The position numbers were made by a program, and so were the translations under genes. 64,000 nucleotides of DNA from Panopea generosa. Taxonomy: Eukaryota; Mollusca; Bivalvia; Adapedonta; Hiatellidae. Below are positions 12,489 to 24,757 of the stretch, piece by piece. The stretch spans positions 31,264,020-31,328,019 of the forward strand of contig CM055898.1 of the NCBI GenBank assembly GCA_029582155.1, given 5' to 3'. The notes below the pieces were generated by a model. That model ran no database searches and was not told the origin of the DNA. It saw nothing but the letters and a program-made list of their open reading frames with translations. How positions within the stretch are numbered: the stretch's first letter is position 1; each line of letters opens with the position of its first letter.

Positions 12489-13810
12489 ATTACAGCTGTA
12501 TGATAGACGCTACGTATCTGTAAAAATACAGGGTGAATGTAGCCAACGCTACGTCAATAATACAGCTGTATATGACAAAGTACAGGGCGATTGTTACCAA
12601 TGTCATGTCTATAATACAGCTGTATCTGACAAAGTACAGGGCGAGTGTAACCAATGTCACGTCTATAATACAGCTGTATCTGACAAAGTACAGGGCGATT
12701 GTTACCAATGTCACGTCAATAATACAGCTGTATATGACAAAGTACAGGGCGAGTGTAACCAATGTCACATCTATAATACAGCTGTATCTGACAAAGTACA
12801 GGGCGATTGTTACCGACCCAACGTCTATAATACAGCTGTATCTGACAAAGTACAGGGCGAGTGTAACCAACGCCACGTCTATAATACAGCTATATATGAC
12901 AAAGTACAGGGCGATTGTTACCGACCCAACGTCTATAATACAGCTGCATCTGACATAGTACAGGGCGAGTGTAACCAACGCCACGTCTATAATACAGCTG
13001 TGTATGTCAAAGTACAGGGCGATTATTACCGACCCAACGTCTATAATACAGCTGTATATGACAAAGTACAGGGCGTTTATTACCGACCCAACGTCTATAA
13101 TGAGCTGTATCTGACAAAGTACAGGGCGATTATTACCAACCTGACGTCTGTAATTCAGCTGTATCTGACAAAGTACAGGGCAATTGTTACCAACCTGACG
13201 TCTGTAATTCAGCTGTATCTGACAAAGTACAGGGCGATTGCTACCAACGCCACATCTATTATACAGCTGTATCTGACAAGTTACAGGGCGATTATTACCA
13301 ACGCCACGTCTGTAAAACAGCTGTATCTGACAAAGTACAAGGCGGTTGTTCCCAACGCTACGTCTATAATTCAACTGTATGTGACAAGGTACAGGGCGAT
13401 TGTTACCAACGCCATGTTTATATGCAGCTGTATCTAACAAAGTACAGGGCAAATGTTACAAACGCCTCGTCTATAATACAGCTGTATCTAACAAAGCACA
13501 GGGCAAATGTTACCAACGCCTCGTCTATGATACAGCTGAATCTAACAAAGTACAGGGCAAATGTTACCAACGCCTCGTCTATAATACAGCTGTATCTAAC
13601 AAAGTACAGGGCAAATGTTACCAACGCCTCGTCTATGATACACCTGTATCTAACAAAGCACAGGGCAAATGTTACCAACGCCTCGTCTATGATACAGCTG
13701 TATCTAACAAAGCACAGGGCAAATGTTACCAACGCCTCGTCTATAATACAGCTGTAACTGACAAAGTACAAGGCGATTGTTACCAACGCCACTTCTATAA
13801 TACAGCTTTA
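12489..13810. repeat. 54-bp minisatellite, about 24 copies
   Basis: Each unit contains ataatacagctgtatctgac, aaagtacagggcg and ttaccaacg. It includes the 10-bp palindrome TACAGCTGTA. Variant units cluster: gtgtaaccaatg and gattgttacc types alternate in the left third, aaatgttaccaacgcctcgt types fill 13,430-13,740. Long frames stay open in two plus frames and one minus frame because 54 is a multiple of three; not proposed as genes. Confidence 0.95.
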
Positions 13811-14089
13811 TCTAATTCACCAACACTTTTCATTTTCATTATCAACAGTTATGTTTATTTGAAAACAAAATAGTGAATGGATGGCTCGTATTGTCTTAAT
13901 ATTATTAAATTCAGCATGACATATAGGCCTATGCACTAACTTCACCTCATAAAGCATACCCTTTCATGTAAATGAAGAAAATAAATCTAAAAAAAAGAGT
14001 GAAAAAAAAAGGATTCAACTTTACAAAATAGAAAAAAGATTAAACTTTAATAAAAAGATAAATAAATCAAATAAGAAGTCAAGTGAAAG

Positions 14090-14860
14090 ATTTTTGACCT
14101 CCAGGGCAGGCCAATAAAAGAATTCATCTTTTAGAGTAATAAATAAATAAAAAAACTTTTACCCCCGAGAGCGGGCCAATTTTGCCCCCAGGGTCATGGT
14201 TTTGAACAAATTTGAGAGAGGACCACAAACGGACCATATTTGTCAAACATCTAAGATCAAGGCCTTGTACAACAAACTTTAACATGCCAAAAACCAAAAT
14301 TCTAAAAGGGAAATAATTCTGCCAAAACACAGTCAAGAGTTAGGATTCTTTATTTATGAGTTTCCTAGGAGATGTTGAACACATATGTGAAGTTTCAATC
14401 AGGACCAATGATAGGATGATGAAATAAGTACCAAATCATAAACTTTAAAAATGTCCAAAAGGACCATAAACAAAATGCAACCCAGAGTTATGGTAACTAT
14501 TCCATTGCGTTCCATTGATGATATTGAACACGCATGCGAAGTTTCATTAAATATTGTATGAGTGGTTGCAAATATATCTTACCTGAAAAATTAAGTAAAA
14601 AAAGACCATAACTCTGCCAAAGTGTAACCAAGGGTTCTTATGTCTAAATACTATTGATGATGTTGAACACACATGTGACATTTCATTCATATCAAATGAG
14701 TGGTTACAAACATATCTTACCTGATAAAAAACTTTAACCTGAAAAACCAACACCGACGCTGGAGCGAGTACAATAGCCCCCCCCCCCCCACCCACCCCCG
14801 CAATTCTACGAATAATTGAGCTTAAAAGGAAATATGCAGTTGTGTGCAACATATTTACAG
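14090..14860. repeat. Dispersed repeat block of a molluscan type
   Basis: Degenerate tandem segments sharing gttgaacacacatgtga, gtttcaatcag/atttcattcat and ggttacaaacatatcttacc, followed by ccgacgctggagcgagtaca and a C-tract at about 14,780-14,790. I recognise this pattern from bivalve genomes; no protein is encoded. Confidence 0.65.
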
Positions 14861-15129
14861 TTGATACATATTATGTTATAGTGCGCTCTATATCTGTTTA
14901 AGAATATTTGCTCGTAAAATGAAAATAAATAGATTTTGTATTAAATTCAGTAAAAACATATTTTTTTTATTATCTAAGATGAAATTGGTAAGGAAGCAGG
15001 CATGTAGCCGTACTCGTTTTGATTTTTTTAAATTTTTTAGATAATGTTTAAATCAAATATCTTGTAAATTTGGATAAAAATGAGGTCATTGTATTATTGT
15101 GTATATTGTATTACATATTCTTGCTTAAG

Positions 15130-16770
15130 GAAAAATTCTCTGGCCACATCCCACCCACTATGTATACGTTTTTTATGACCCCTCACTCCTCCACCAAAAA
15201 ATAATGGGATGGCATATAGTTCACGCATCGTCCGTCCTTCCGGTTTTTCGTGTCCGGCTTGTAACCATACATAGATGGATTTTGTTAATACTTGCTACAA
15301 ACGATCAACATAACATGACGACGTGTCGCAAGTAAGACCAACCCCCGTCACTCAAGGGTCAAGGTTACACTCTGAGTTTGTTTGTCAACACTTTGAGTCT
15401 GTGTGAGATTTCGTGTCCTGCCTGTATCTTTGTCATGCATAGATGGATTTTAAAAATACTTGCTACAAGTTTCAAATAACATGACGACGTGTCGCGCGTA
15501 GCACCCAGACTCCCACTTTAGAGGTCGAAGTCACAGTTTTACTTTGTTCGCCAACAATGTAATTTGCCAACACTGTAATTTAATTACATTAATCTGTAAT
15601 TTTGTCACCTATATGTATGGATAAATTTAAAAAAAACAACACTTAGCTCAATTCATCAGCATGACAAGACGACGTGTCAAGCATAAGACCAACACCTGTA
15701 CCACAACGGCCAATGTCCCACTTTGAGTTTGTTTGACAACACTTTGAGTCTGTGTGAGATTTCGTGTCCGGCCAGTACATTTGTCATGCGTAGATGGATT
15801 TGATAAATACTTGCTACAACTGATCAACATAACGTGTTGCATGTAACAACCAGACTCTCACTTCAAAGGACAACGTCACATTTTTAACTTTATTGAAATG
15901 TTTTGTCCGGTCTGTAACTTTGTCACCTATAGATAATTTTTTAAAAAATTGACTATTCATCAGCATGACATGACGTTGTATTGCGCGTAAAATCCACACC
16001 CGTACCTCAAAGGTCAAGGTCAAACTTTGAGTATGTTTGACAACACTGAGTCTGTTTGAAATTGCGTGTCCGGTCCTTAACTTTGTCATACATAAATGGA
16101 TTTCAAAAACACTTTGCTCAGTTGATTAGCATGACATGATAAAGTGTCGCCTGCAAATCCCAGAACCTTTCCTCAAAGGTCAAGGTCACACTTTCAATTT
16201 GTTTGATTATTTCTATAACGTTGTCTTTAACTTGATGCAATTGATCAAAATGATATGCCTACGTGTCGCACGTAAGACCTCAAAGGTCAAGGACACACTT
16301 TGAGTATGTTTGAGATTTCTAATTTGGTCTGTAACTTTATCATACATGGAATGATTTCAAAAACACTTGGCCTCAATTGATAAATTGATCAAATGACATG
16401 ACAGAACCTTACCTTAAAGGTCAAGGTTACACTTTCAGTTTGTTTCATATTTCATGTCTGGTCTGTAACTTTATCTTACATAGATGTATTTTAAAATAGC
16501 TTGACATAATGATCAATATGCCATGATGAAGTGTTAACTGCATTTAAAAACACCCAGACCTTTACATCAGATGTCAAGGTCAATGTTACACAAAGGTCAA
16601 GGCCATACTTTATTGTAAAAAAAATGAAATTGCGTATCTAATCTAAATCGTCAGTCCATTACTGTTGATATTTATGGATACATTTAAATCGCTACCTATT
16701 TATAATATATCGTTATTTTTACAGACCATTTGTGGGATATGTGACACTTACCAGTGACATTTCCTGTTTT
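15130..16770 (-). repeat. Composite dispersed repeat, copy 2 (inverted relative to copy 1)
   Basis: Subunits contain tttgagtctgtgtgagattt, cgtgtccggcctgtaac, acatgacgacgtgtcg and caaaggtcaaggtcacac. The left end has the cgtccgtccttccgg tract; the right end reads ttacagaccatttg then accagtgacatttcc. Both ends match those of copy 3. Confidence 0.8.
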
Positions 16771-17071
16771 ATTTATAAAAAAAAAATATATAAAAATTTA
16801 ACAACTTAAGGATAATTATTTTTATATTTGAGTATACTTTTATACTTGTTGTAATCTGGAATATTCCTAACCAACATTTTTAGGTCAATGGCAAAATAAT
16901 TGTTAGGAAACGTTGTTTTCTACATAATTATCTTTTGTGCTTCTATTTTAAATATTGAGAAGGTAGCACAGTGCAATATAACAATCCTTTAAACATCCGC
17001 TACTGTCATGTGATGAAGCAATTTTTGTCACACTATCTGTGAGTTAGACTTATCGTTTCCTGAATTTGTCA

Positions 17072-17182
17072 GATCACTGACAGAGTCTCACAAACTGCTC
17101 CGGATTAATCATTCACATATGTCATATCACTGACAGAGTCTCACAAACTGCTTTCGGATTAATCACTCACATATGTCATACC
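17072..17182. repeat. Two-copy tandem duplication of about 54 bp
   Basis: The segment tcactgacagagtctcacaa ... attaatcattcacatatgtc occurs twice with few changes. No other role seen. Confidence 0.85.
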
Positions 17183-17517
17183 ACCATGAACGCGGAGATT
17201 TACGGTGTCCGTACTTGTCATAATATCAGGTTTACAATCATGATACATGGATGCTGGACGGTGCTAATGCAATAGATAGATTGTTGGCTGTTCACACTTG
17301 ACCCAACGGCCTATCAAATACAACACTTTTCTGTATTAGTTCTCACGTGCGACTTATATTATTATTTCGCTCTAGCTAATTTTGCAATCAAGATAGAATA
17401 AATAACCCATCATGGCACATTGTATGGCTGAACATTTACCCAGCATTGCTGTAAACTGACTAGATAATGTACTTGCGTCACAAACGCCAATTACCTGTAC
17501 TCGGTTAATATACATAT

Positions 17518-18835
17518 ACTGTTCTAGTAGAGCATTATGCCTGTTAATTGCAAAATTTAAAACATTAGGAGGTATGCCGTATAATGTGTATACAAAATTG
17601 TTTGACTCAATGGTATGGTCCGTTGTAGCTTACGGTGCAGTCATTTGGGGAACTCGATCTTTCTCATGTATAGATGCTATACAACACAGAGCTATGAGAG
17701 CGTTTCTTGGTACGACACGTAATGCTCCGTCGGCTGCAATGACACGGTCATATATGTAAAAATTGGGTATATAGAGTGAAAAATAATTTATCAAGTATTG
17801 ATTGCAATGATATAACTAATATGGATAATAGTGTTTATCTTGAACATAGTAGAAGCAATACAGATGGAAATAAGTTACGTACTTACAAATTATTTAAAAG
17901 ATCTTTTGAAACTGAAAAGTATTGTACACTGATTTTACCACGTAGTCATAGATCAGCTTTATCAAGATTCCGATGTGGAGTTGCACCCATTCGATTAGAA
18001 ACGGGTCGGTATGAACGACTTCCAGTTTGTGAGAGAGTGTGTCCAATTTGTAAGGATGTGGTAGAAAATGACACTCATGTAATTCTACCTTGTCCATTAT
18101 ATGACGATATAATGTTACAATTGATTGATTATGCTTCAATACTTAATCAAAATTTTAATGACTTTACGGATGAACAAAAGTTAGTTTATCTATTCAACAA
18201 TCCAAATTTGATAAGGATATGTGCCAAAACCTGCTTTAAAACTTTACAAATAAGATTAAGTTATCTTTACCGATAGACATGTGTTAAATCTATGTTGTTT
18301 TACAGTGTATATATGTAATAGAATAATGAAGTAATATGTTTTAATCTAGTATTGCTGTTTTATTTACACTTGAACAATGGTTGTTAATCAAATCATAGCA
18401 AATCTGATTTGAGATGATAATTGATTTCTTAAAATATAAAATACTTCTATCGTCATCCTGGTGCAGTTTTCATAATTTAAGTGTTTTAATAGGAAGTTTG
18501 TTTTAGTACATTTTTAGAGCATGGTGTTTCTATAGTTATAGGTGCATTTAGCTCAGGATTAACAACTATAGCTCAAATTTTACCAACTATATAAGTGTAT
18601 ATATATGTATAAGAGTTTGTTAATTAACAAACACTGTGTACAATGTATGACTTATAAATGTTCTTTTTATGTTTTAGAAGCTGTATAATTTTACGAGAGA
18701 CAATATATGTTTTCTCAGTCTCTTGTAACTCTTTTAAGAGTGACATGGTGTATTGTATGATGTCTGTAATTTTATGTTATTGTAAATTGTATATACTATG
18801 ATGAGACTTTAATAAACGATTTAACTCTAGTACTA
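17518..18835 (+). mobile_element. Dead non-LTR retrotransposon (LINE), 3' part
   Basis: 17,530-17,756 encodes the end of a reverse transcriptase (LFDSMVWSVVAYGAVIWGTR, then QHRAMRAFLGTTRNAPSAAM), the usual thumb-region pattern of animal LINEs. A frame change near 17,757 removes the next stretch. 17,770-18,276 encodes the C-terminal part (WVYRVKNNL, SRFRCGVAPIRLETGRY) with a CPIC...H...C zinc-knuckle pattern. The 3' UTR runs to aataaacgattt near 18,830. The element is 5'-truncated, with an internal deletion and frameshift, so it cannot make a working protein. The precise clade is not assigned. Confidence 0.8.
17574..18276 (+). pseudogene. LINE reverse-transcriptase C-terminal pseudogene
   Basis: Two frames joined by a shift at about 17,757-17,775: first the post-catalytic RT segment, then the C-terminal domain ending LQIRLSYLYR and a stop. 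The Cys/His cluster (CPICKDVVENDTHVILPC) parallels CKLC...HFVLCC in the LINE at the right edge, so both belong to related families. Confidence 0.78.
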
Positions 18836-18839
18836 TTCG

Positions 18840-19828
18840 AAAAATCTTATTCCAATAATCAGTAACCAAACAGGCTATGACTCATTATTTTTTCCAAGTT
18901 TTAAACAATAAGCAAATAAAACAAACCAAATGTAAACTGATTATTTTGAAAATGTTTATATTTAATCAAATCTAAAAATAATTAATTTTGAGAGTTAGTT
19001 TCAGGATAATCCAATATATTAAAAGGCGTTGTTGTTGTTATCAATTATTGTATTCTTAAACCAGGTAACTCATTCAGTGTTGCTTGAACGAATCAAAATC
19101 ACTTATTAATATAGTCTTAATCTTATTTTATATTTCAATACCCTCATGGGCAGTCTCGATGAAACATAATATGCTATTTTCTTTTTTTTGTAGCTGCGTT
19201 CTTTATTTTCAAGGCACCTAACAACAGATATTATGTACTCATCATTATTAATGTATTTATTTAGTAGACATGAACTGAGATGGCATGATTTGTATGGCTA
19301 GTGGAAATACAATGTCATGTACATCTGTGAAAGTTCATGTTTTATTAGTGAACTCAGCTTGAATTGATAACGGGCACGCAAAGCTCTCTTCCATGTTTCC
19401 GTCGTTAATGATATGAATGTATAGTGTAGAGCAAGGGAACATTACTGTAGATCAATATCAAATCATGTACAAGATGTTTAGAACGTAGCTCTGTTAAAAT
19501 ACATTCAACCTTTGTTAAAAATAGCACGAACCATTTTCCAAACTCTAGCAAGTACTGCATTTGATTGACATTTAAATGCAAATACTAGTAGTTGAACCTC
19601 ACGCTTTCTTCTTTGATGACTTGAAGAAGTGGAGATTCAATGGAGACGAGTTGTTCCAAAAGCTCGAGGTACTATATATTTGTGTTTGTATCCTCCTTAG
19701 TTGAACGAACGCTTATTAATATATTGCGTCATTCAAACTTTCTGTTGACCAATCAACTTGCTCAGATGCGGCTTTGTAAGCATTTTTATTTTACGGACCC
19801 AATCGGGAGAGCTGGGTTCTTCTATACC
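18840..19828. other. Non-coding stretch before the 37-bp array
   Basis: AT-rich, no gene or repeat recognised; a small open frame at 19,640-19,834 runs up to the array and has no protein features. Confidence 0.5.
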
Positions 19829-20789
19829 TGCTAATGTCATCTAGAGTAGTGCATACTTCTACATCCACTTTACTTGGAGACATTCATCTTTATATATCTC
19901 AATTCATCTAGAGATAGTTTTTCGTTAATACCCGTTCATCCTTTTATACCCACCTATGTGATCCAGTGTCGTTCATCCTTCTATACCAACCAGAGTCATC
20001 TAGTGACGTGTAACCTTATTATTCGCTCATGTCATTTAGGCACGTTCATGCTTCTATATCCACTCATGTTATGCAGAGAGGTACATCTACTTTAACTGCT
20101 TATGTCATTTTGAGACGTTCTTTATTCTGTAACCGCTCAAGTCATCTAGACACGTTCTTTCTTCTGTAACCGCTCATGTCATCTAGACACGTTCTTTCTT
20201 CTGTAACTGCTCGTGTCATCTAACGACGTTCTTCCTTCTATAACCGCTCATGTTATCTTGAGACGTTCTTCCTTCTATAACCGCTCATGTTATCTTGAGA
20301 CGTTTTTCTTTCTATAACCGCTCATGTCATCTTGGCACTTTCTTCCTTGTGTAACCGCTCGTGTCATCTAGCCATTTTATTCCTTCTATAACCACTCATG
20401 TCATCTAGATACGACCTTCCTTCTATATACGTCCATGTCATCTAGACACGTTCGTCCTTCTATAACCGCTGATACCATCGAGACACGTTCTTCTTTCTGT
20501 AACCGCTCATGTCATCTAGCCACGTTCTTCCTTCTGTAACCGCTTATGTCATCTAGATACGTTTTACCTTCTATAACCGCTCATGTCATGTAGACACGTT
20601 CTTCCTTCTGTAACCGCTCATGTCATCTAGCCACGTTCTTCTGTCTTTAACCGCTAATGTCATTTAGAGACGATCTTCCTTCTATAATCGTTAATGTCAT
20701 TTAGACACGTTCTTCCTTCTGTAACTGCTCATGTCATCTAACCACGTTCTTTATTCTATAACCGCTCATGTCATCTAGATACGTTCTTC

Positions 20790-23700
20790 CTTCCATAACC
20801 GCTCATGTCATCCAAACACTTTCATGCTTCTATATCCATTCATGTTATATAGAGAGGTAAATCCTTCTATAACCGCTAATGTCATTAAGAGATGTTCTTC
20901 CTTCTATAACCGCTCATGTAATCTAGAAACGTTTTTCCTTTAATGACCGTTCATGTCATCTAGCCATGTTCCTCCTTTTGTAACCGCTCATGTCAATAAG
21001 ACACGTTCTTCCTTCTATAAACGCTCATGTCATCTAGAGATGTTTTTCCTTCTGTAACCGCTCATGTCATCTAGACACGTTCTTCCTTCTATAACCGCTT
21101 ATGTCATCTAGAAACGTTCTTCCTTCTATAACCGCTAATGTCATCTTGACACGTTCTTCTTTCTATAACCACTCATGTCATCTAGCAACGTTCTTCCTTC
21201 TATAACCGCTCATGTCATCTAGATACGATCTTCCTTCTATAACCACTCATATCCTCTAGACATGTTCTTTCTTCTGTAACCGTTCAAGTCCTCTAGATTT
21301 GTTCTTTCTTTTGCAACCGCTCATGTCATCTAGCCACTATCTTCCTTCTATAACCGCTCATGTCATTTAGAGAAATTCTTCCTTCTATAACCGCTCATGT
21401 CATCTAGACACGTTCATGCTTCTATATCCACTCAAGTTCTCTAAAAAGGTACATCCTTCTGTAACCGCTCATATCATTTAGAGATGTTCTTCCTTTTATA
21501 ACTGTTCTTGTCATCTAGCACGTTTTTCCTTCTATAACCGCTAATGTCATTTAGACACGTTTTTCCTTCTATACCCGATCTTGTCATCTAGACACGTTCT
21601 TCCTTCTATAACCGCTCATGTCATTTAGACACGTTCTTCCTTCTGTAACCGCACATGTCATCTAGCCATGTTCTTTCTTCTGTAACCGCTTTTGTCACCA
21701 AGAGACGTTATTCCTTCTCAAACCGCTCATGTCATCTAGACGCGTTCTTTCTTCTGTTACCGTTCATGTCATCTAGCCACGTTCTTCTGTCTATAGCCGC
21801 TAATGTCATCTAGAGACGATCTTCCTTTAATAATCGTTCATGTCATCAAGACAAGTTCTTCCTTCTGTAACCGCTTATATCATCTAGATACGTTTTTCTT
21901 TCTATAACCGCTCATGTCATCAAGACACGTTCTTCCTTCTGTAACCGTTCATGTCATCTAGCCACGTTCTTCTGTCTATAACAACTTATGTCATCTAGAG
22001 ACGATCATCCTTCTATAATCGTTCATGTCAGCTAGACACGTTCTTTCTTCTGTAACCGCTCATGTCATCTAACGACGTTCTTCCTTCTATAACCGCTCAT
22101 GTCATCTTGATACGTTCTTCCTTCCATAACCGCTCATGTCATCCAAACACTTTCATGCTTCTATATCCATTCATATTATGTAGAGAGGTAAATCCTTCTA
22201 TAACCGCTAATGTCATTAAGAGATGTTCTTCCTTCTATAACCGCTCATGTAATCTAGAAACGTTTTTCCTTTAATAACCGTTTATGTCATCTAGCCATGC
22301 CATGTTCCTCCTTTTGTAACCGCTCATGTCAATAAGGCACGTTCTTCCTTCTATAAACGCTCATGTCATCTAGAGATGTTTTTCCTTCTGTAACCGCTCA
22401 TGTCATCTAGACACGTTCTTCCTTCTATAACCGCTTATGTCATCTAGAAACGTTCTTCCTTCTATAACCGCTAATGTCATCTTGACACGTTCTTCTTTCT
22501 ATAACCACTCATGTCATCTAGCAACGTTCTTCCTTCTATAACCGCTCATGTCATCTAGATACGATCTTCCTTCTATAACCACTCATATCCTCTAGACATG
22601 TTCTTTCTTCTGTAACCGTTCAAGTCCTCTAGATTTGTTCTTTCTTTTGCAACCGCTCATATCATCTAGCCACTATCTTCCTTCTATAACCGCTCATGTC
22701 ATTTAGAGAAATTCTTCCTTCTATAACCGCTCATGTCATCTAGACACGTTCATGCTTCTATATCCACTCAAGTTCTCTAAAAAGGTACATCCTTCTGTAA
22801 CCGCTCATATCATTTAGAGATGTTCTTCCTTTTATAACTGTTCTTGTCATCTAGCACGTTTTTCCTTCTATAACCGCTAATGTCATTTAGACACGTTTTT
22901 CCTTCTATACCCGATCTTGTCATCTAGACACGTTCTTCCTTCTATAACCGCTCATGTCATTTAGACACGTTCTTCCTTCTGTAACCGCACATGTCATCTA
23001 GCCATGTTCTTTCTTCTGTAACCGCTTTTGTCACCAAGAGACGTTATTCCTTCTCAAACCGCTCATGTCATCTAGACGCGTTCTTTCTTCTGTTACCGTT
23101 CATGTCATCTAGCCACGTTCTTCTGTCTATAGCCGCTAATGTCATCTAGAGACGATCTTCCTTTAATAATCGTTCATGTCATCAAGACAAGTTCTTCCTT
23201 CTGTAACCGCTTATATCATCTAGATACGTTTTTCTTTCTATAACCGCTCATGTCATCAAGACACGTTCTTCCTTCTGTAACCGTTCATGTCATCTAGCCA
23301 CGTTCTTCTGTCTATAACAACTTATGTCATCTAGAGACGATCATCCTTCTATAATCGTTCATGTCAGCTAGACACGTTCTTTCTTCTGTAACCGCTCATG
23401 TCATCTAACGACGTTCTTCCTTCTATAACCGCTCATGTCATCTTGATACGTTCTTCCTTCCATAACCGCTCATGTCATCCAAACACTTTCATGCTTCTAT
23501 ATCCATTCATATTATGTAGAGAGGTAAATCCTTCTATAACCGCTAATGTCATTAAGAGATGTTCTTCCTTCTATAACCGCTCATGTAATCTAGAAACGTT
23601 TTTCCTTTAATAACCGTTTATGTCATCTAGCCATGCCATGTTCCTCCTTTTGTAACCGCTCATGTCAATAAGGCACGTTCTTCCTTCTATAAACGCTCAT

Positions 23701-24757
23701 GTCATCTAGAGATGTTTTTCCTTCTGTAACCGCTCATGTCATCTAGACACGTTCTTCCTTCTATAACCGCTTATGTCATCTAGAAACGTTCTTCCTTCTA
23801 TAACCGCTAATGTCATCTTGACACGTTCTTCTTTCTATAACCACTCATGTCATCTAGCAACGTTCTTCCTTCTATAACCGCTCATGTCATCTAGATACGA
23901 TCTTCCTTCTATAACCACTCATATCCTCTAGACATGTTCTTTCTTCTGTAACCGTTCAAGTCCTCTAGATTTGTTCTTTCTTTTGCAACCGCTCATGTCA
24001 TCTAGCCACTATCTTCCTTCTATAACCGCTCATGTCATTTAGAGAAATTCTTCCTTCTATAACCGCTCATGTCATCTAGACACGTTCATGCTTCTATATC
24101 CACTCAAGTTCTCTAAAAAGGTACATCCTTCTGTAACCGCTCATATCATTTAGAGATGTTCTTCCTTTTATAACTGTTCTTGTCATCTAGCACGTTTTTC
24201 CTTCTATAACCGCTAATGTCATTTAGACACGTTTTTCCTTCTATACCCGATCTTGTCATCTAGACACGTTCTTCCTTCTATAACCGCTCATGTCATTTAG
24301 ACACGTTCTTCCTTCTGTAACCGCACATGTCATCTAGCCATGTTCTTTCTTCTGTAACCGCTTATGTCACCAAGAGACGTTATTCCTTCTCAAACCGCTC
24401 ATGTCATTTAGACGCGTTCTTTCTTCTGTTACCGTTCATGTCATCTAGCCACGTTCTTCTGTCTATAGCCGCTAATGTCATCTAGAGACGATCTTCCTTT
24501 TATAATCGTTCATGTCATCAAGACAAGTTCTTCCTTCTGTAACCGCTTATATCATCTAGATACGTTTTTCTTTCTATAACCGCTCATGTCATCTAGACAC
24601 GTTCTTCCTTCTGTAACCGTTCATGTCATCTAGCCACGTTCTTCTGTCTATAACAACTTATGTCATCTAGAAACGATCATCCTTCTATAATCGTTCATGT
24701 CAGCTAGACACGTTCTTTCTTCTGTAACCGCTCATGTCATCTAACGACGTTCTTCCT
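20790..24757. repeat. Higher-order triplication of a 1,336-bp block within the 37-bp array
   Basis: The distinctive string tccaaacactttcatgcttc occurs at 20,811, 22,142 and 23,478, offsets 1,331 and 1,336. The five-base difference is explained by ccatgccatg versus ccatg shortly after. Blocks 2 and 3 are nearly identical; block 1 is close from about 20,790. Similarity ends near 24,757. 1,336 bp is about 36 units. Confidence 0.92.

Noticed and set aside
12463-13437. 324-codon plus-strand and 320-codon minus-strand frames as genes
   Set aside because: Both are readings of the same 54-bp tandem unit; no unique coding sequence.
4165-16770. One very large palindrome linking copies 1 and 2 of the composite repeat with the inverted arms
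   Set aside because: Distances on the two sides differ and the sequence between does not match in reverse; coincidence of independent insertions is simpler.
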